Of a stretch of 64,000 nucleotides of DNA, positions 1 to 10,317 are shown piece after piece (the stretch's first letter is position 1; each line of letters opens with the position of its first letter). The notes beneath the pieces were generated by a model, which did not search any database, was not told where the DNA came from, and saw nothing but the letters and a program-made list of their open reading frames with translations. Both the position numbers and the translations under genes were made by a program. This stretch comes from Mesorhizobium sp. M4B.F.Ca.ET.203.01.1.1 (GTDB taxonomy: Bacteria > Pseudomonadota > Alphaproteobacteria > Rhizobiales > Rhizobiaceae): NCBI RefSeq assembly GCF_004791025.1, contig NZ_SRUO01000007.1:1-64000 (forward strand), read 5' to 3'.

Positions 1-146
1 TGGTGAAGAATGGCGAGATCAAGATCGCCAACGTCATGTCGGTGACGCTGTCGACCGACCACCGCGCCGTCGACGGCGCGCTCGGCGCCGAACTGCTCGG
101 CGCCTTCAAGCGCATGATCGAAAACCCTATGGGCATGCTGGTCTAG
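1..146 (+). CDS. pdhC: Pyruvate dehydrogenase E2 (dihydrolipoamide acetyltransferase), C-terminal end only
   Basis: Only the last 47 complete codons lie in the window; the gene starts to the left. The visible residues belong to the catalytic domain and include DHRAVDG, the HxxxDG active-site motif of 2-oxoacid dehydrogenase acyltransferases, followed by the usual hydrophobic end (ENPMGMLV). The enzyme moves the acetyl group from lipoyl-lysine to CoA. Choice of pyruvate rather than 2-oxoglutarate is inferred from the lpdA and lipA neighbours and the rhizobial gene order, not from the fragment itself. Confidence 0.9.
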   Translation, partial: VKNGEIKIANVMSVTLSTDHRAVDGALGAELLGAFKRMIENPMGMLV

Positions 147-161
147 GACAGGAAAAGGGCG

Positions 162-587
162 GTGCGGAAATTCTTCACCAGCCTTTTCGCCTTCATCCTC
201 TCCGGCCTGGCTGGCGGGCTGGTGGCTCAGCAGCTCGCCGTCATGACCGGTGCCACCGAGGAGTACATAGTTGTGTTCGCGGCGACGGTGTTTGTCGTCA
301 TCGCCGTGACGATCGTCTTCTTCGCCGTGCAGTTCTTCGCCGAGCCGGTGCGAGCCGTCGACCGCAGTTTGTGGTGGCTGCTCGCCGTGTACGGTCTCGC
401 ACTGCTGGCGCTGGCAGGGTGGACTTTTTCCGTGCCGGCCGAGAATCGGGCGACCGCGAGTGACCTGTCGATCGTCGCTGGCCTGATCCTTCCCGGCGTC
501 GTGGCGATCATCGTGCAATGGCTTTTCGTGCGCTGGCGGCTCCAGCGCTCGGCGGCAGCGTTCGGCAGGGGTGGGGCAAGCGCATGA
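162..587 (+). CDS. Small integral membrane protein, unknown function
   Basis: This encodes 141 residues from a GTG start preceded by a purine-rich ribosome site (aggaaaaggg). Four hydrophobic stretches (about residues 5-25, 38-57, 70-90 and 103-123) point to four membrane segments and a short basic tail. It sits 15 bp after the E2 gene and its stop overlaps the next start by 4 bp (ATGA), so it is translated with the hydrolase that follows. I recognise no domain. Its place inside the dehydrogenase cluster is the only hint of function. Confidence 0.75.
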   Translation: MRKFFTSLFAFILSGLAGGLVAQQLAVMTGATEEYIVVFAATVFVVIAVTIVFFAVQFFAEPVRAVDRSLWWLLAVYGLALLALAGWTFSVPAENRATASDLSIVAGLILPGVVAIIVQWLFVRWRLQRSAAAFGRGGASA

Positions 588-1222
588 AGACAATTCTCTG
601 TTATGGCGACTCGCTGACCTGGGGCTATGACGCCGCCAGCCTCGGCCGCCATGCGCTGGAAGACCGCTGGCCGAGCGTTCTCAAGGCGGCGCTGGGCGAC
701 GGCGTCGAGGTCATCGCCGAAGGCCTGAACGGCCGCACCACCGCCTTCGACGATCATCTCGCCGGCGCAGACCGCAACGGCGCTCGCGTGCTGCCGACAA
801 TGCTGACGAGCCATGCGCCGATTGACCTGATCGTCATCATGCTCGGCGCCAACGACATGAAGCCGTGGATCCACGGCAATCCGGTCGCCGCCAAGCAGGG
901 TATGCAGCGCCTGATCGACATCGTGCGCGGCCACGACTACCCGTTCGGTTGGGCCGCACCCCAGATCCTCATCGTCGCGCCGCCGGCGGTCAGCCGCACC
1001 GACAATGCCGAATTCAAGGAAATGTTCGCCGGCGGCGACGAGGCCTCGAAGCGGCTGGCGCCGCAATATTCCGCACTTGCCGACGAGGCGGGCTGCGGCT
1101 TCTTCGACGCCGGCAGCGTCGCCGTCACCACCCCGCTCGACGGCGTCCATCTCGACGCCGAAAACACCCGAAACATCGGCAAGGCGCTGGCACCATTGGT
1201 GCGCGTGATGCTGGAACTCTAG
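584..1222 (+). CDS. SGNH/GDSL-type esterase or lipase
   Basis: The 212-residue protein opens with ILCYGDSLTWG, the block I motif of SGNH hydrolases whose Ser is the nucleophile. GLNGRTT follows, then block III GANDM, and a C-terminal DGVHLD with the catalytic Asp and His. All four SGNH positions therefore appear intact. There is no signal peptide, so it is probably cytoplasmic. The ATG at 584 overlaps the upstream stop; a longer frame upstream (from 518) has no support. The substrate is unknown; arylesterase or acyl-ester hydrolase is the usual family activity. Confidence 0.9.
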   Translation: MKTILCYGDSLTWGYDAASLGRHALEDRWPSVLKAALGDGVEVIAEGLNGRTTAFDDHLAGADRNGARVLPTMLTSHAPIDLIVIMLGANDMKPWIHGNPVAAKQGMQRLIDIVRGHDYPFGWAAPQILIVAPPAVSRTDNAEFKEMFAGGDEASKRLAPQYSALADEAGCGFFDAGSVAVTTPLDGVHLDAENTRNIGKALAPLVRVMLEL

Positions 1223-1239
1223 AAATCAGGGAGAAATCC

Positions 1240-2688
1240 GTGGCTGAATCCTACGACGTCATCATCATCGGCTCCGGCCCCGGCGGCTATGTCACGGCGG
1301 TGCGTTCCGCGCAGCTCGGCTTCAAGACGGCGATCGTCGAGCGCGAGCATCTCGGCGGCATCTGCCTCAACTGGGGCTGCATCCCGACCAAGGCGCTGCT
1401 GCGCTCGGCCGAGATCATGCACTATTCGGACCACCTCAAGGACTACGGCCTGAAGCTCGAAGGCGGCAAGGTCAGCGCCGACACCGCCGCGGTCGTCGAC
1501 CGCTCGCGCAAGGTCTCGCTGAGGCTCAATGGCGGCGTCGCCTTCCTGATGAAGAAGAACAAGGTTGACGTCATCTGGGGCGAGGCCAAGCTTTCGAAGC
1601 CGGGCGAGATCGTCGTCTCCAAGACGGCCAAGAAGCCGATGGAGCCGCAGCCGCCGGCGCCGAAAGGCGTCAAGGGCGAGGGCACCTACACCGCCAAGCA
1701 CATCATCCTGGCGACTGGTGCCAGGCCGCGCGCGCTGCCCGGCATCGAGCCGGACGGCAAGCTGATCTGGACCTATTTCGAAGCCATGGTGCCGAAGGAG
1801 ATGCCGAAATCGCTGCTGGTGATGGGTTCGGGCGCCATCGGCATCGAGTTCGCTTCCTTCTACCGCACCATGGGCGCCGAGGTGACGGTGGTCGAGCTGC
1901 TGCCGGCGGTGATGCCGGTCGAGGACGCCGAGGTCTCGAAGTTCGCGCAGAAGCAGTTCGAGAAGCAAGGCATGAAGATCATCCTTGAGGCCAAGGTGAC
2001 CAAGGTCGAGAAGGGCGCCAACTCGGTGACAGCGCATGTCGAGATGAAGGACGGCAAGGTCGAGAAGATCACCGCCGATCGCATGATCTCGGCCGTCGGC
2101 GTGCAGGGCAATATCGAGAACCTCGGCCTCGAGGCGCTCGGGGTGAAGACCGACCGCGGCTGCGTCGTCGTCGACGGTTACGGCAAGACCAACGTGCCCG
2201 GCATCTACGCCATCGGTGACGTCGCCGGACCGCCCATGCTCGCCCACAAGGCCGAGCATGAAGGCGTCGTCTGCATCGAGAAGATCGCCAATGTCCCGGG
2301 CGTTCATGCCACCGACAAGCAGAAGATCCCCGGCTGCACCTATTGCAACCCGCAGGTCGCCTCGGTCGGCCTGACCGAAGCCAAGGCCAAGGCCGAAGGC
2401 AAGGACGTCCGCGTCGGCCGTTTCCAGTTCGGCGCCAACGGCAAGGCGATCGCGCTCGGCGAGGACCAAGGCTTCATCAAGACGATCTTCGACAAGAAGA
2501 CCGGCCAGTTGCTCGGCGCGCACATGGTCGGCGCCGAAGTGACCGAGCTGATCCAGGGTTTCGTCGTGGCGATGAACCTCGAAACCACCGAGGAAGAGCT
2601 GATGCACACCATCTTCCCGCACCCGACCCTGTCGGAGATGATGAAGGAAAGCGTGCTCGACGCCTATGGCCGCGCGTTGAACGCATGA
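1240..2688 (+). CDS. lpdA: Dihydrolipoyl dehydrogenase (E3)
   Basis: The 482-residue flavoprotein reoxidises dihydrolipoamide in the pyruvate dehydrogenase complex. It has an N-terminal FAD motif (GSGPGGY, residues 11-17), the redox pair C42/C47 in GGICLNWGCIPTK, a central NAD-binding GSGAIGIEF, the second FAD motif IYAIGDVAG, and a C-terminal HPTLSE with the catalytic His. The start is the GTG at 1240, with a gggag ribosome site, 17 bp after the esterase gene. An extra loop near residues 130-147 (KKPMEPQPPAPKG) is rich in Pro and Lys. Length and motifs are normal for the family. Confidence 0.97.
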   Translation: MAESYDVIIIGSGPGGYVTAVRSAQLGFKTAIVEREHLGGICLNWGCIPTKALLRSAEIMHYSDHLKDYGLKLEGGKVSADTAAVVDRSRKVSLRLNGGVAFLMKKNKVDVIWGEAKLSKPGEIVVSKTAKKPMEPQPPAPKGVKGEGTYTAKHIILATGARPRALPGIEPDGKLIWTYFEAMVPKEMPKSLLVMGSGAIGIEFASFYRTMGAEVTVVELLPAVMPVEDAEVSKFAQKQFEKQGMKIILEAKVTKVEKGANSVTAHVEMKDGKVEKITADRMISAVGVQGNIENLGLEALGVKTDRGCVVVDGYGKTNVPGIYAIGDVAGPPMLAHKAEHEGVVCIEKIANVPGVHATDKQKIPGCTYCNPQVASVGLTEAKAKAEGKDVRVGRFQFGANGKAIALGEDQGFIKTIFDKKTGQLLGAHMVGAEVTELIQGFVVAMNLETTEEELMHTIFPHPTLSEMMKESVLDAYGRALNA

Positions 2689-2790
2689 TAAATTGGCCGC
2701 CCGAGACTCACATGCGAAAGCCTGGGGAACTCGGCGGCAAGGCAGTTCGTTTCCGGATGCATTTTCACCCGTCACAGGAGGAGTTGGCAT

Positions 2791-3048
2791 ATGGACGTGA
2801 ATGGCGTGGGCTGGCTGGCAGCCATCATCATCGGCGGTCTGGCGGGCTGGCTCGCCGAGATGGTGATGAAGAGCAACACCGGCATCTTCATGAACATCAT
2901 TATGGGCATCGTCGGCGCGGTCGTGCTGAACGCAGTCCTGCAAGCCCTCAATTTCCAGTCTTTCGGCGTCGGCTGGTTCGCCTATCTGGTCACCGGTTTC
3001 ATCGGCGCCTGCCTGCTGATCTTTGTTGGCCGGCTGGTGCGCCGTTAG
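2791..3048 (+). CDS. GlsB/YeaQ/YmgE family stress-response membrane protein
   Basis: The 85-residue protein has three hydrophobic segments. Its pattern of GGLAGWLAE, then INIIMGIVGAVV and a C-terminal GACLLIFVGRLVRR, is typical of the transglycosylase-associated (Tgly_assoc) family of small inner-membrane proteins. An aggaggag ribosome site lies 8 bp before the ATG. It stands alone between lpdA and lipA with a clear terminator after it, so it is probably a separate transcript. The family is often linked to general stress response; the molecular role is unknown. Confidence 0.88.
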   Translation: MDVNGVGWLAAIIIGGLAGWLAEMVMKSNTGIFMNIIMGIVGAVVLNAVLQALNFQSFGVGWFAYLVTGFIGACLLIFVGRLVRR

Positions 3049-3070
3049 CCGGCATCGATACCGCTATGCG

Positions 3071-3108
3071 AAAAAGGCCGTGGCGGCATGCGCCGGCGTG
3101 GCCTTTTT
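3071..3108 (+). terminator. Rho-independent terminator after the GlsB-like gene
   Basis: AAAAAGGCC and GGCCTTTTT form 9-bp arms around a 20-nt GC-rich loop that can itself pair in part. The T-run is on the plus strand, 23 bp after the stop codon. Confidence 0.85.
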
Positions 3109-3183
3109 CTTTGCGCCGAAAAGTCCTAAGTGACGTTGGAATGCGAGCGCCGGGCAGGCGATCGCGCAGCAACCGGGTTTGAA

Positions 3184-4149
3184 ATGGTCACTGTCCTCGA
3201 CACGATCGCCAATGCGCCGCGTGTGCGGCACCCCGAAAAGGCGCACAAGCCGGACCAGGAGGTGCTCCGCAAGCCCGACTGGATCCGCGTCAAGGCACCG
3301 GTCTCGAAGGGCTACGCCGAGACACGCGAGATCGTGAAGTCGCACAAGCTGGTGACTGTGTGCGAGGAAGCCGGCTGCCCGAACATCGGCGAGTGCTGGG
3401 ACAAGAAGCACGCCACCTTCATGATCATGGGCGAGATCTGCACCCGCGCCTGCGCCTTCTGCAACGTCGCCACCGGCATCCCGACCGCGCTGGATGCCGA
3501 TGAGCCGGCGCGCGTCGCGCATGCCGTCAAGCAGATGGGCCTCAGCCACGTCGTCATCACCTCGGTCGACCGCGACGATCTTGCCGACGGCGGCGCGCAG
3601 CATTTCGCCGAGGTCATCCGCGCCATCCGCGCCGCCGCGCCCTCGACCACGATCGAGATCCTGACGCCGGACTTCCTGCGCAAGGACGGCGCGCTGGAGA
3701 TCGTCGTGGCGGCGAAGCCCGACGTCTTCAACCACAATCTGGAGACTGTGCCGTCGAACTACCTGACGGTGCGGCCGGGCGCCCGCTATTTCCACTCGAT
3801 CCGGCTGTTGCAGCGCGTCAAGGAACTCGACCCGTCGATCTTCACCAAGTCCGGCATCATGGTCGGTCTAGGCGAGGAGCGGAACGAGATCCTGCAGCTG
3901 ATGGACGACCTGCGCTCGGCCAATGTCGACTTCATGACCATCGGCCAGTATCTGCAGCCGTCGAAGAAGCACCATCCGGTCATCCGCTTCGTCACTCCCG
4001 AGGAATTCAAGTCCTTCGAGACGATCGGCAAGACCAAGGGCTTCCTGTTGATGGCGTCGAGCCCGCTGACGCGCTCCTCGCATCATGCCGGGGAGGATTT
4101 CGCCAGGCTGCGCGCGGCGCGTGAAGCGCAGCTCAAAAAGACCAGCTAA
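3184..4149 (+). CDS. lipA: Lipoyl synthase (radical SAM)
   Basis: The 321-residue enzyme inserts two sulfurs into protein-bound octanoyl groups to make lipoyl cofactors, here needed by the adjacent dehydrogenase genes. The auxiliary cluster cysteines are C60, C65 and C71 ([12 protein letters not shown]) and the radical-SAM cysteines C86, C90 and C93 (CTRACAFC). The C-terminal [10 protein letters not shown] supplies the conserved Ser ligand. I chose the ATG at 3184 because rhizobial homologues begin MVTVLD; an upstream in-frame ATG at 3130 would add an unlikely 18-residue leader. Confidence 0.96.
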   Translation: MVTVLDTIANAPRVRHPEKAHKPDQEVLRKPDWIRVKAPVSKGYAETREIVKSHKLVTVCEEAGCPNIGECWDKKHATFMIMGEICTRACAFCNVATGIPTALDADEPARVAHAVKQMGLSHVVITSVDRDDLADGGAQHFAEVIRAIRAAAPSTTIEILTPDFLRKDGALEIVVAAKPDVFNHNLETVPSNYLTVRPGARYFHSIRLLQRVKELDPSIFTKSGIMVGLGEERNEILQLMDDLRSANVDFMTIGQYLQPSKKHHPVIRFVTPEEFKSFETIGKTKGFLLMASSPLTRSSHHAGEDFARLRAAREAQLKKTS

Positions 4150-4156
4150 TCCCCGA

Positions 4157-4612
4157 ATGCCGAAATTCGAAGCCACCCGCCGCGTCGCCCATACGCCGCA
4201 GGAGATGTTCGCGCTGGTCGCCGACGTCGAGGCCTATCCGCAATTCCTGCCGCTGTGCGAAGCGCTCAGCGTGCGCTCGCGCAAGGAGCGCGACGGCCGC
4301 ACCATCCTCCTTGCCGACATGAGCATCGGTTACAAGGCTATCCGCGAGACCTTTACCACCCAGGTGCTGCTGAAGCCCGACGAGAAGGCCATCGACGTCA
4401 AATACATCGACGGACCGTTCAAATATCTCAGCAATATCTGGCGCTTCGACCCGGCCGATAGCGGCTGCGAGGTGCACTTCTTCATCGACTACGAGTTCAA
4501 GAGCCGCATTCTTGGCGCGCTGATGGGCACGATGTTCGACCGTGCCTTCCGCATGTTTGCCGAAGCCTTCGAAAAACGCGCCGACCAGATCTACGGCGCA
4601 AGAACGGCCTGA
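4157..4612 (+). CDS. START-domain COQ10/RatA-type protein
   Basis: The 151-residue protein has the single START-like fold sequence of the RatA/COQ10 (polyketide cyclase-like) family: KFEATRRVAHTPQEMFALVADVEAYPQFLPLCE at the start, and the C-terminal helix GTMFDRAFRMFAEAFEKRA. Alphaproteobacterial members are thought to bind ubiquinone or its precursors. The annotation as a RatA toxin comes from one E. coli member and should not be assumed here. It begins 7 bp after lipA, so the two are probably cotranscribed. Confidence 0.88.
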   Translation: MPKFEATRRVAHTPQEMFALVADVEAYPQFLPLCEALSVRSRKERDGRTILLADMSIGYKAIRETFTTQVLLKPDEKAIDVKYIDGPFKYLSNIWRFDPADSGCEVHFFIDYEFKSRILGALMGTMFDRAFRMFAEAFEKRADQIYGARTA

Positions 4613-4626
4613 CCGGAACGAGGGGT

Positions 4627-5109
4627 CTAGTCCAGCGCCCGCAATCCCAGTTCCAGCGCGTGCCGCACCGTCTCGTGGCGGATGAACTCGCGCCCCTTGT
4701 GCGCGAACAGTTGGTGCTCGGCGACGATGGGCTGGCCGGCCAGCGCAAGCCCGAACCAGACGAGGCCGACCGGCTTGTCGGCCGAACCGCCGCTCGGGCC
4801 GGCAATGCCGGTAACGGCAAGCGAGAGGCTCGCCCGCGAATGCGCCAGCGCGCCGGCCGCCATTTCAAGCACCGTCTCGCGCGAGACGGCGCCATGCGCG
4901 TCGAGCGTTGCGGCGGAAACGCCGAGCATGTCCATCTTGGACTCGTTGGAATAGGTGATGAAGCCGCGGTCGACCACGGCGGAGGAACCGGCAATGTCGG
5001 TGAGCGCCGCGATGATCAGGCCGCCGGTGCAGCTTTCCGCCGTCGCCAGCATGATGCCGCGCTGCTGGCAGGCCAGGAGCAGGGCGTTCGCGAGTTCGGC
5101 GTTGCTCAT
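4627..5109 (-). CDS. CinA-family (PncC-type) nicotinamide mononucleotide amidase
   Basis: The 160-residue protein is a free-standing CinA C-terminal domain: TAESCTGG at residues 23-30 near the active Ser, then [25 protein letters not shown] and a Gly-rich [15 protein letters not shown]. The family deamidates NMN to NaMN in pyridine nucleotide recycling. It overlaps the end of ispDF by 4 bp (ATGA), so the pair is one operon, as in many rhizobia. It converges on the lipA/START-domain unit, whose last gene ends 14 bp away. Confidence 0.92.
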   Translation of the reverse strand: MSNAELANALLLACQQRGIMLATAESCTGGLIIAALTDIAGSSAVVDRGFITYSNESKMDMLGVSAATLDAHGAVSRETVLEMAAGALAHSRASLSLAVTGIAGPSGGSADKPVGLVWFGLALAGQPIVAEHQLFAHKGREFIRHETVRHALELGLRALD

Positions 5110-6329
5110 TCGGGGACCTCACCTGGAAAGACGACGCTGGCGGTGGCGATCGCGGCTATGCCTTCCTGGCGGCCGACGAAGCCAAGCTTCTCATTGGTGG
5201 TTGCCTTGATCGAGATGCGCTCGCAGGAAATGCCGAGCATAGCGGCGAGCGCAGCCGTCATCGCCTCGCGGTGCGGGCCGACGCGCGGCGCCTCGCAGAT
5301 CAGCGTGATGTCGGCATTGGCGATGCGTCCGCCGCGCCCGCGCACCAGCCTGGCCGCATGTTCGACGAAGATCTTCGAGGCGGCGCCTTTCCACTGCGGA
5401 TCCGACGGCGGGAAGTGCGTGCCGATGTCGCCGGCGCCGCAGGTGGCGAGCAGCGCGTCGGTGAGGGCGTGGAGGCCGACATCGGCATCCGAATGGCCAG
5501 ACAGCTTTCTGTCGTGAGGGATGGCGACGCCGCAGAGCGTGACATGATCGCCCGGTTCGAAGGCGTGCACGTCGTAGCCGTTGCCGGTGCGGATATCCGG
5601 AAAGCGCGGCCGTTCACCGGAAAGCCGCTGGTCGGCCATTGCAATATCCCTTGCCCAGGTGAGTTTGATGTTGTCCGGCGATCCCGGGACAAGTTTCACC
5701 GGTATGTGCGCCCATTCGGCGATCGCCGCATCGTCGGTGAAATCGGCCTTGCCGAGATGATGGGCCTTCTCATGCGCGGCAAGAAGCGGCCAGAACGGAA
5801 AGCCCTGCGGCGTCTGCGCGGCATGCAGCCCGTTCCTCGACACGGTCTCCTCGATCATACCGGCCGCCGATTCGCGCTTCAGCGTGTCGGCGACCGGCAA
5901 AGCGGGCAGCGCGCCCTGCCGCTCGCCGATGGCGTCGATCGTGCGGTCGATCAGGGTCGCGTCGACGAAGGGACGCACGGCGTCATGGACGAGCACCCGG
6001 CCTGGCGCGCTGTCCCTGAGCGCCAGCAGGCCGAGCCGCACCGAGGCCTGGCGCGAATCGCCGCCCGTGACCGCAAGGACGCGATCGGCGCTGGCGCCGG
6101 CGGCGTTGCGGAAGAGCTCGCCGTCGTCGGCGTGGATGGCGACGACGACCGGACCGGTCCTCGGATGCGCCAGGAACGTCTCCAGCGTGCGGGCGATGAC
6201 GGCGCGGCCACCGATCCGCTGATACTGCTTCGGTCCATTGGCCTGCCCGGCGCGCGCGCCGCGGCCCGCCGCGACGATTACCACCGCGACCTTGTCGTCC
6301 AAACTCTGATTTTTACTTGCGTCCGTCAT
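5106..6329 (-). CDS. ispDF: Bifunctional IspD/IspF, methylerythritol phosphate pathway
   Basis: A 407-residue fusion carries out two steps of isoprenoid synthesis. IspD (CDP-ME cytidylyltransferase) occupies about residues 10-235, with [17 protein letters not shown] and QTPQGF. IspF (MECDP synthase) occupies about 245-407, with the metal site GYDVHAF and the stretch [19 protein letters not shown]. The fusion is common in alphaproteobacteria. I place the start at the ATG 6329 (MTDASKN), just before the cytidylyltransferase fold; the open frame continues upstream to 6458 into the palindromic repeat, which is unlikely to be coding. Confidence 0.95.
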   Translation of the reverse strand: MTDASKNQSLDDKVAVVIVAAGRGARAGQANGPKQYQRIGGRAVIARTLETFLAHPRTGPVVVAIHADDGELFRNAAGASADRVLAVTGGDSRQASVRLGLLALRDSAPGRVLVHDAVRPFVDATLIDRTIDAIGERQGALPALPVADTLKRESAAGMIEETVSRNGLHAAQTPQGFPFWPLLAAHEKAHHLGKADFTDDAAIAEWAHIPVKLVPGSPDNIKLTWARDIAMADQRLSGERPRFPDIRTGNGYDVHAFEPGDHVTLCGVAIPHDRKLSGHSDADVGLHALTDALLATCGAGDIGTHFPPSDPQWKGAASKIFVEHAARLVRGRGGRIANADITLICEAPRVGPHREAMTAALAAMLGISCERISIKATTNEKLGFVGRQEGIAAIATASVVFPGEVPE

Positions 6330-6345
6330 TGCGATTTGGCTTAGC

Positions 6346-6389
6346 GCACGATCCCGAAAAGTGTAATCGGTTTTCGGAAAAGATCGTGC
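6346..6389. repeat. Rhizobial intergenic palindromic repeat
   Basis: Arms GCACGATC and GATCGTGC flank CCGAAAA and TTTTCGG inner arms. This is the palindromic unit found in many copies between genes in Rhizobium, Sinorhizobium and Mesorhizobium. It lies in the divergent region between ispDF and dusB. The family is recognised from memory; only one copy is in the window. Confidence 0.75.
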
Positions 6390-6572
6390 TTCAAATATGA
6401 ATTCCAGGGCGTCCTTTGCGCATCCCGCAGGACGCACGGTGCTTTGGCCGCGGGACAAGCCGATGCCCGGCTATTTCCCAAATGCGCCTTAATGTGACGT
6501 CATTGCGCGTTGCACATCGTCTTGCTTCTGGCTAGAGAATGTGCAGAAATCCGATATGCTTGGTTTTTGTGC

Positions 6573-7604
6573 ATGCCCGAATTGACCAAATTGGCCTTGC
6601 CGCTCGATATTGGCGGCGTGAGTATCCGCAATCGCGTCTTCCTGGCGCCGATGTCGGGGATAACCGACGAGCCGTTCCGCCAGCGCGCGCATCGGCATGG
6701 CGCCGGACTGGTCGTGTCGGAGATGGTGGCGAGCGGTGAGCTGGCGAAGGGCAGGGCTGGCTGCGACCTGCGCATTCGCCATTCCGGTCTGCCGGTACAC
6801 ATGGTCCAGCTTGCCGGCCGCGAGGCTGCGCACATGGCCGAAGGCGCGCGGATCGCCGCGGGCGAGGGCGCCGATATCATCGACATCAACATGGGCTGCC
6901 CGGCCAAGAAGGTGACGGGCGGTTATGCCGGCTCGGCATTGATGCGCGATCTCGACCACGCGCTATCGCTGATCGAGGCGGTTGTCGGCGCCGTGGAGGT
7001 GCCGGTTACTGTGAAGATGCGTCTCGGCTGGGACGAGAGCGCCCTCAACGCGCCGATGTTGGCGCGCCGCGCCGAACAGGCCGGCGTGAGGATGGTGACG
7101 GTGCATGGCCGTACGCGCTGCCAGTTCTACCAGGGCAAGGCCGACTGGCGCGCGATCGCGCGCGTCAAGGAAGCCGTCTCGATCCCGGTCGTCGCCAATG
7201 GCGATGTCGGATCGCCGGCGGAGGCTGCTGCCATCCTCGAGCAATCGGGCGCCGACGCGGTGATGATCGGACGCGCGCATTATGGCGCGCCCTGGATCGC
7301 GGGCAGCATCGCTGCCTCGGCCGCTGGCGAAACAATGTCCGGCGTTCCCGCAAGCCCGCAGGCTTTGGCCGACTACATCATCGCCCACCACGCGGACATG
7401 CTGTCGCTCTACGGGATCGAAAGCGGGTTGCGCCAGGCGCGCAAGCATCTCGGCTGGTATCTCGACCGCCACGCAGCCGGTGTTTCGCCGGAGCTGCGCA
7501 AGCGTATCCTCACGTCCTTCGTGCCGGATGAGATCGTTGGCGGACTGCGCCGGGCATTTGCCGATATCGCAGAGGCAGCAACGGATCTGCGGAGCGCGGC
7601 ATGA
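6573..7604 (+). CDS. dusB: tRNA-dihydrouridine synthase DusB (NifR3)
   Basis: The 343-residue flavoenzyme reduces uridines in the tRNA D-loop. It shows the FMN-binding [13 protein letters not shown], the catalytic cysteine C109 in [36 protein letters not shown], and phosphate-binding VANGDVGSP and [15 protein letters not shown]. The ATG at 6573 gives the usual N-terminus; the in-frame extension to 6510 has no ribosome site. It overlaps ntrB by 4 bp, forming the classic rhizobial nifR3-ntrB-ntrC operon. Confidence 0.95.
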   Translation: MPELTKLALPLDIGGVSIRNRVFLAPMSGITDEPFRQRAHRHGAGLVVSEMVASGELAKGRAGCDLRIRHSGLPVHMVQLAGREAAHMAEGARIAAGEGADIIDINMGCPAKKVTGGYAGSALMRDLDHALSLIEAVVGAVEVPVTVKMRLGWDESALNAPMLARRAEQAGVRMVTVHGRTRCQFYQGKADWRAIARVKEAVSIPVVANGDVGSPAEAAAILEQSGADAVMIGRAHYGAPWIAGSIAASAAGETMSGVPASPQALADYIIAHHADMLSLYGIESGLRQARKHLGWYLDRHAAGVSPELRKRILTSFVPDEIVGGLRRAFADIAEAATDLRSAA

Positions 7605-8739
7605 AGGCGACCGCCCCGAAGAGCCCAGACATGGCGGACGCCGCAAACATCGTGCTCAACACCATCCGCCGGCCGGTGATCATGGTCGATCCCCAAGGCT
7701 TCATCACCTTCGCCAATGCCGACGCGGAGGATTTCTTCCGCTCCAGCGCCACCATGCTTGCCCGCAACACGCTGCCGAAGCTGGTGCCCTTCGGCAGCCC
7801 GCTGCTGACGCTTGTCGACCAGGTGCGCGAGCGCCTGGCGCCGGTCAACGAATACCGGGTCGATGTCTCGTCGCCGCGCCTCGGCATCGAAAAGATGGTC
7901 GACCTCTATGTCGCGCCGGTGCCGGAGTTCCCCGGTTCCGTGGTGGTGATGTTCCAGGAACGGTCGATGGCCGACAAGATCGACCGGCAGATGACGCATC
8001 GCGGCGCTGCCCGCTCGGTCACCGGCCTTGCCGCCATGCTGGCGCATGAGATCAAGAACCCGCTGTCCGGCATCCGTGGCGCCGCCCAGCTCCTCGAGCT
8101 CTCGGCCTCCGATGAGGACCGCGCGCTGACCCGGCTGATCACCGACGAGACCGATCGCATCGTCTCCCTCGTCGACCGCATGGAGGTGTTTTCGGACGAG
8201 CGGCCGATCGACCGCTACCCCGTCAACATCCATGTCGTGCTCGACCACGTGAAGGCAATTTCCAAGAACGGTTTTGCCAAGCGGATCAAGATTTTGGAGG
8301 AATACGATCCATCGTTGCCTCCGGTCTTCGCCAACCGCGACCAGCTGATCCAGGTATTCCTCAACCTGGTCAAGAACGCCGCCGAAGCGATCGGTAGTGA
8401 CCCGCAGGGCGAGATCTCGCTGTCGACCGCTTTCCGGCCGGGCATCCGTGTCTCCGTGCCGGGAACGCAGGACCGCGTCTCCCTGCCGCTGGAATTCTGC
8501 GTGCGCGACAATGGTCCAGGCGTTTCGGAGGACATACTGCCGATCCTGTTCGATCCTTTCATCACCACCAAACCGAACGGCTCGGGCCTTGGTCTGGCGC
8601 TGGTGGCCAAGATCGTCGGCGAGCATGGCGGCATCATCGAATGCGATTCGACGCCGCGCGGAACCACCTTCCGCATCCTGATGCCGGCCTGGAAGGAAAC
8701 CGCGCACGGCGTCGAAGAAGAAGCTGAAGGGGACCGCAC

Positions 8740-8743
<4 letters not shown>
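7601..8743 (+). CDS. ntrB: Nitrogen regulation sensor kinase NtrB
   Basis: The 380-residue soluble histidine kinase phosphorylates NtrC when nitrogen is short, under PII control. A PAS domain covers about residues 15-115. The phosphorylated His is H149 in [11 protein letters not shown], and the ATPase domain has [16 protein letters not shown] and GSGLGLALV. There are no membrane segments, as expected. Starts overlap by 4 bp with dusB and with ntrC, so the three are translationally coupled. Confidence 0.96.
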
Positions 8744-10200
<1,457 letters not shown>

Positions 10201-10317
10201 AATCGCCCTGCAAGGGCAATGAGCCGGGGAAAGATTTCCGTCTCGGCCACACTTGTTGCATAATCGCCACAATGCGTTGCATACATCCGACGCAATCACT
10301 GACTCTTAGACGGCGAT

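Noticed and set aside
1219..2943. Long minus-strand open frame opposite lpdA
   Set aside because: It mirrors a high-GC gene; Asp/His/Leu-rich, with no domain or ribosome site. The same applies to frames opposite ntrC, ntrY, ntrX and hflX.
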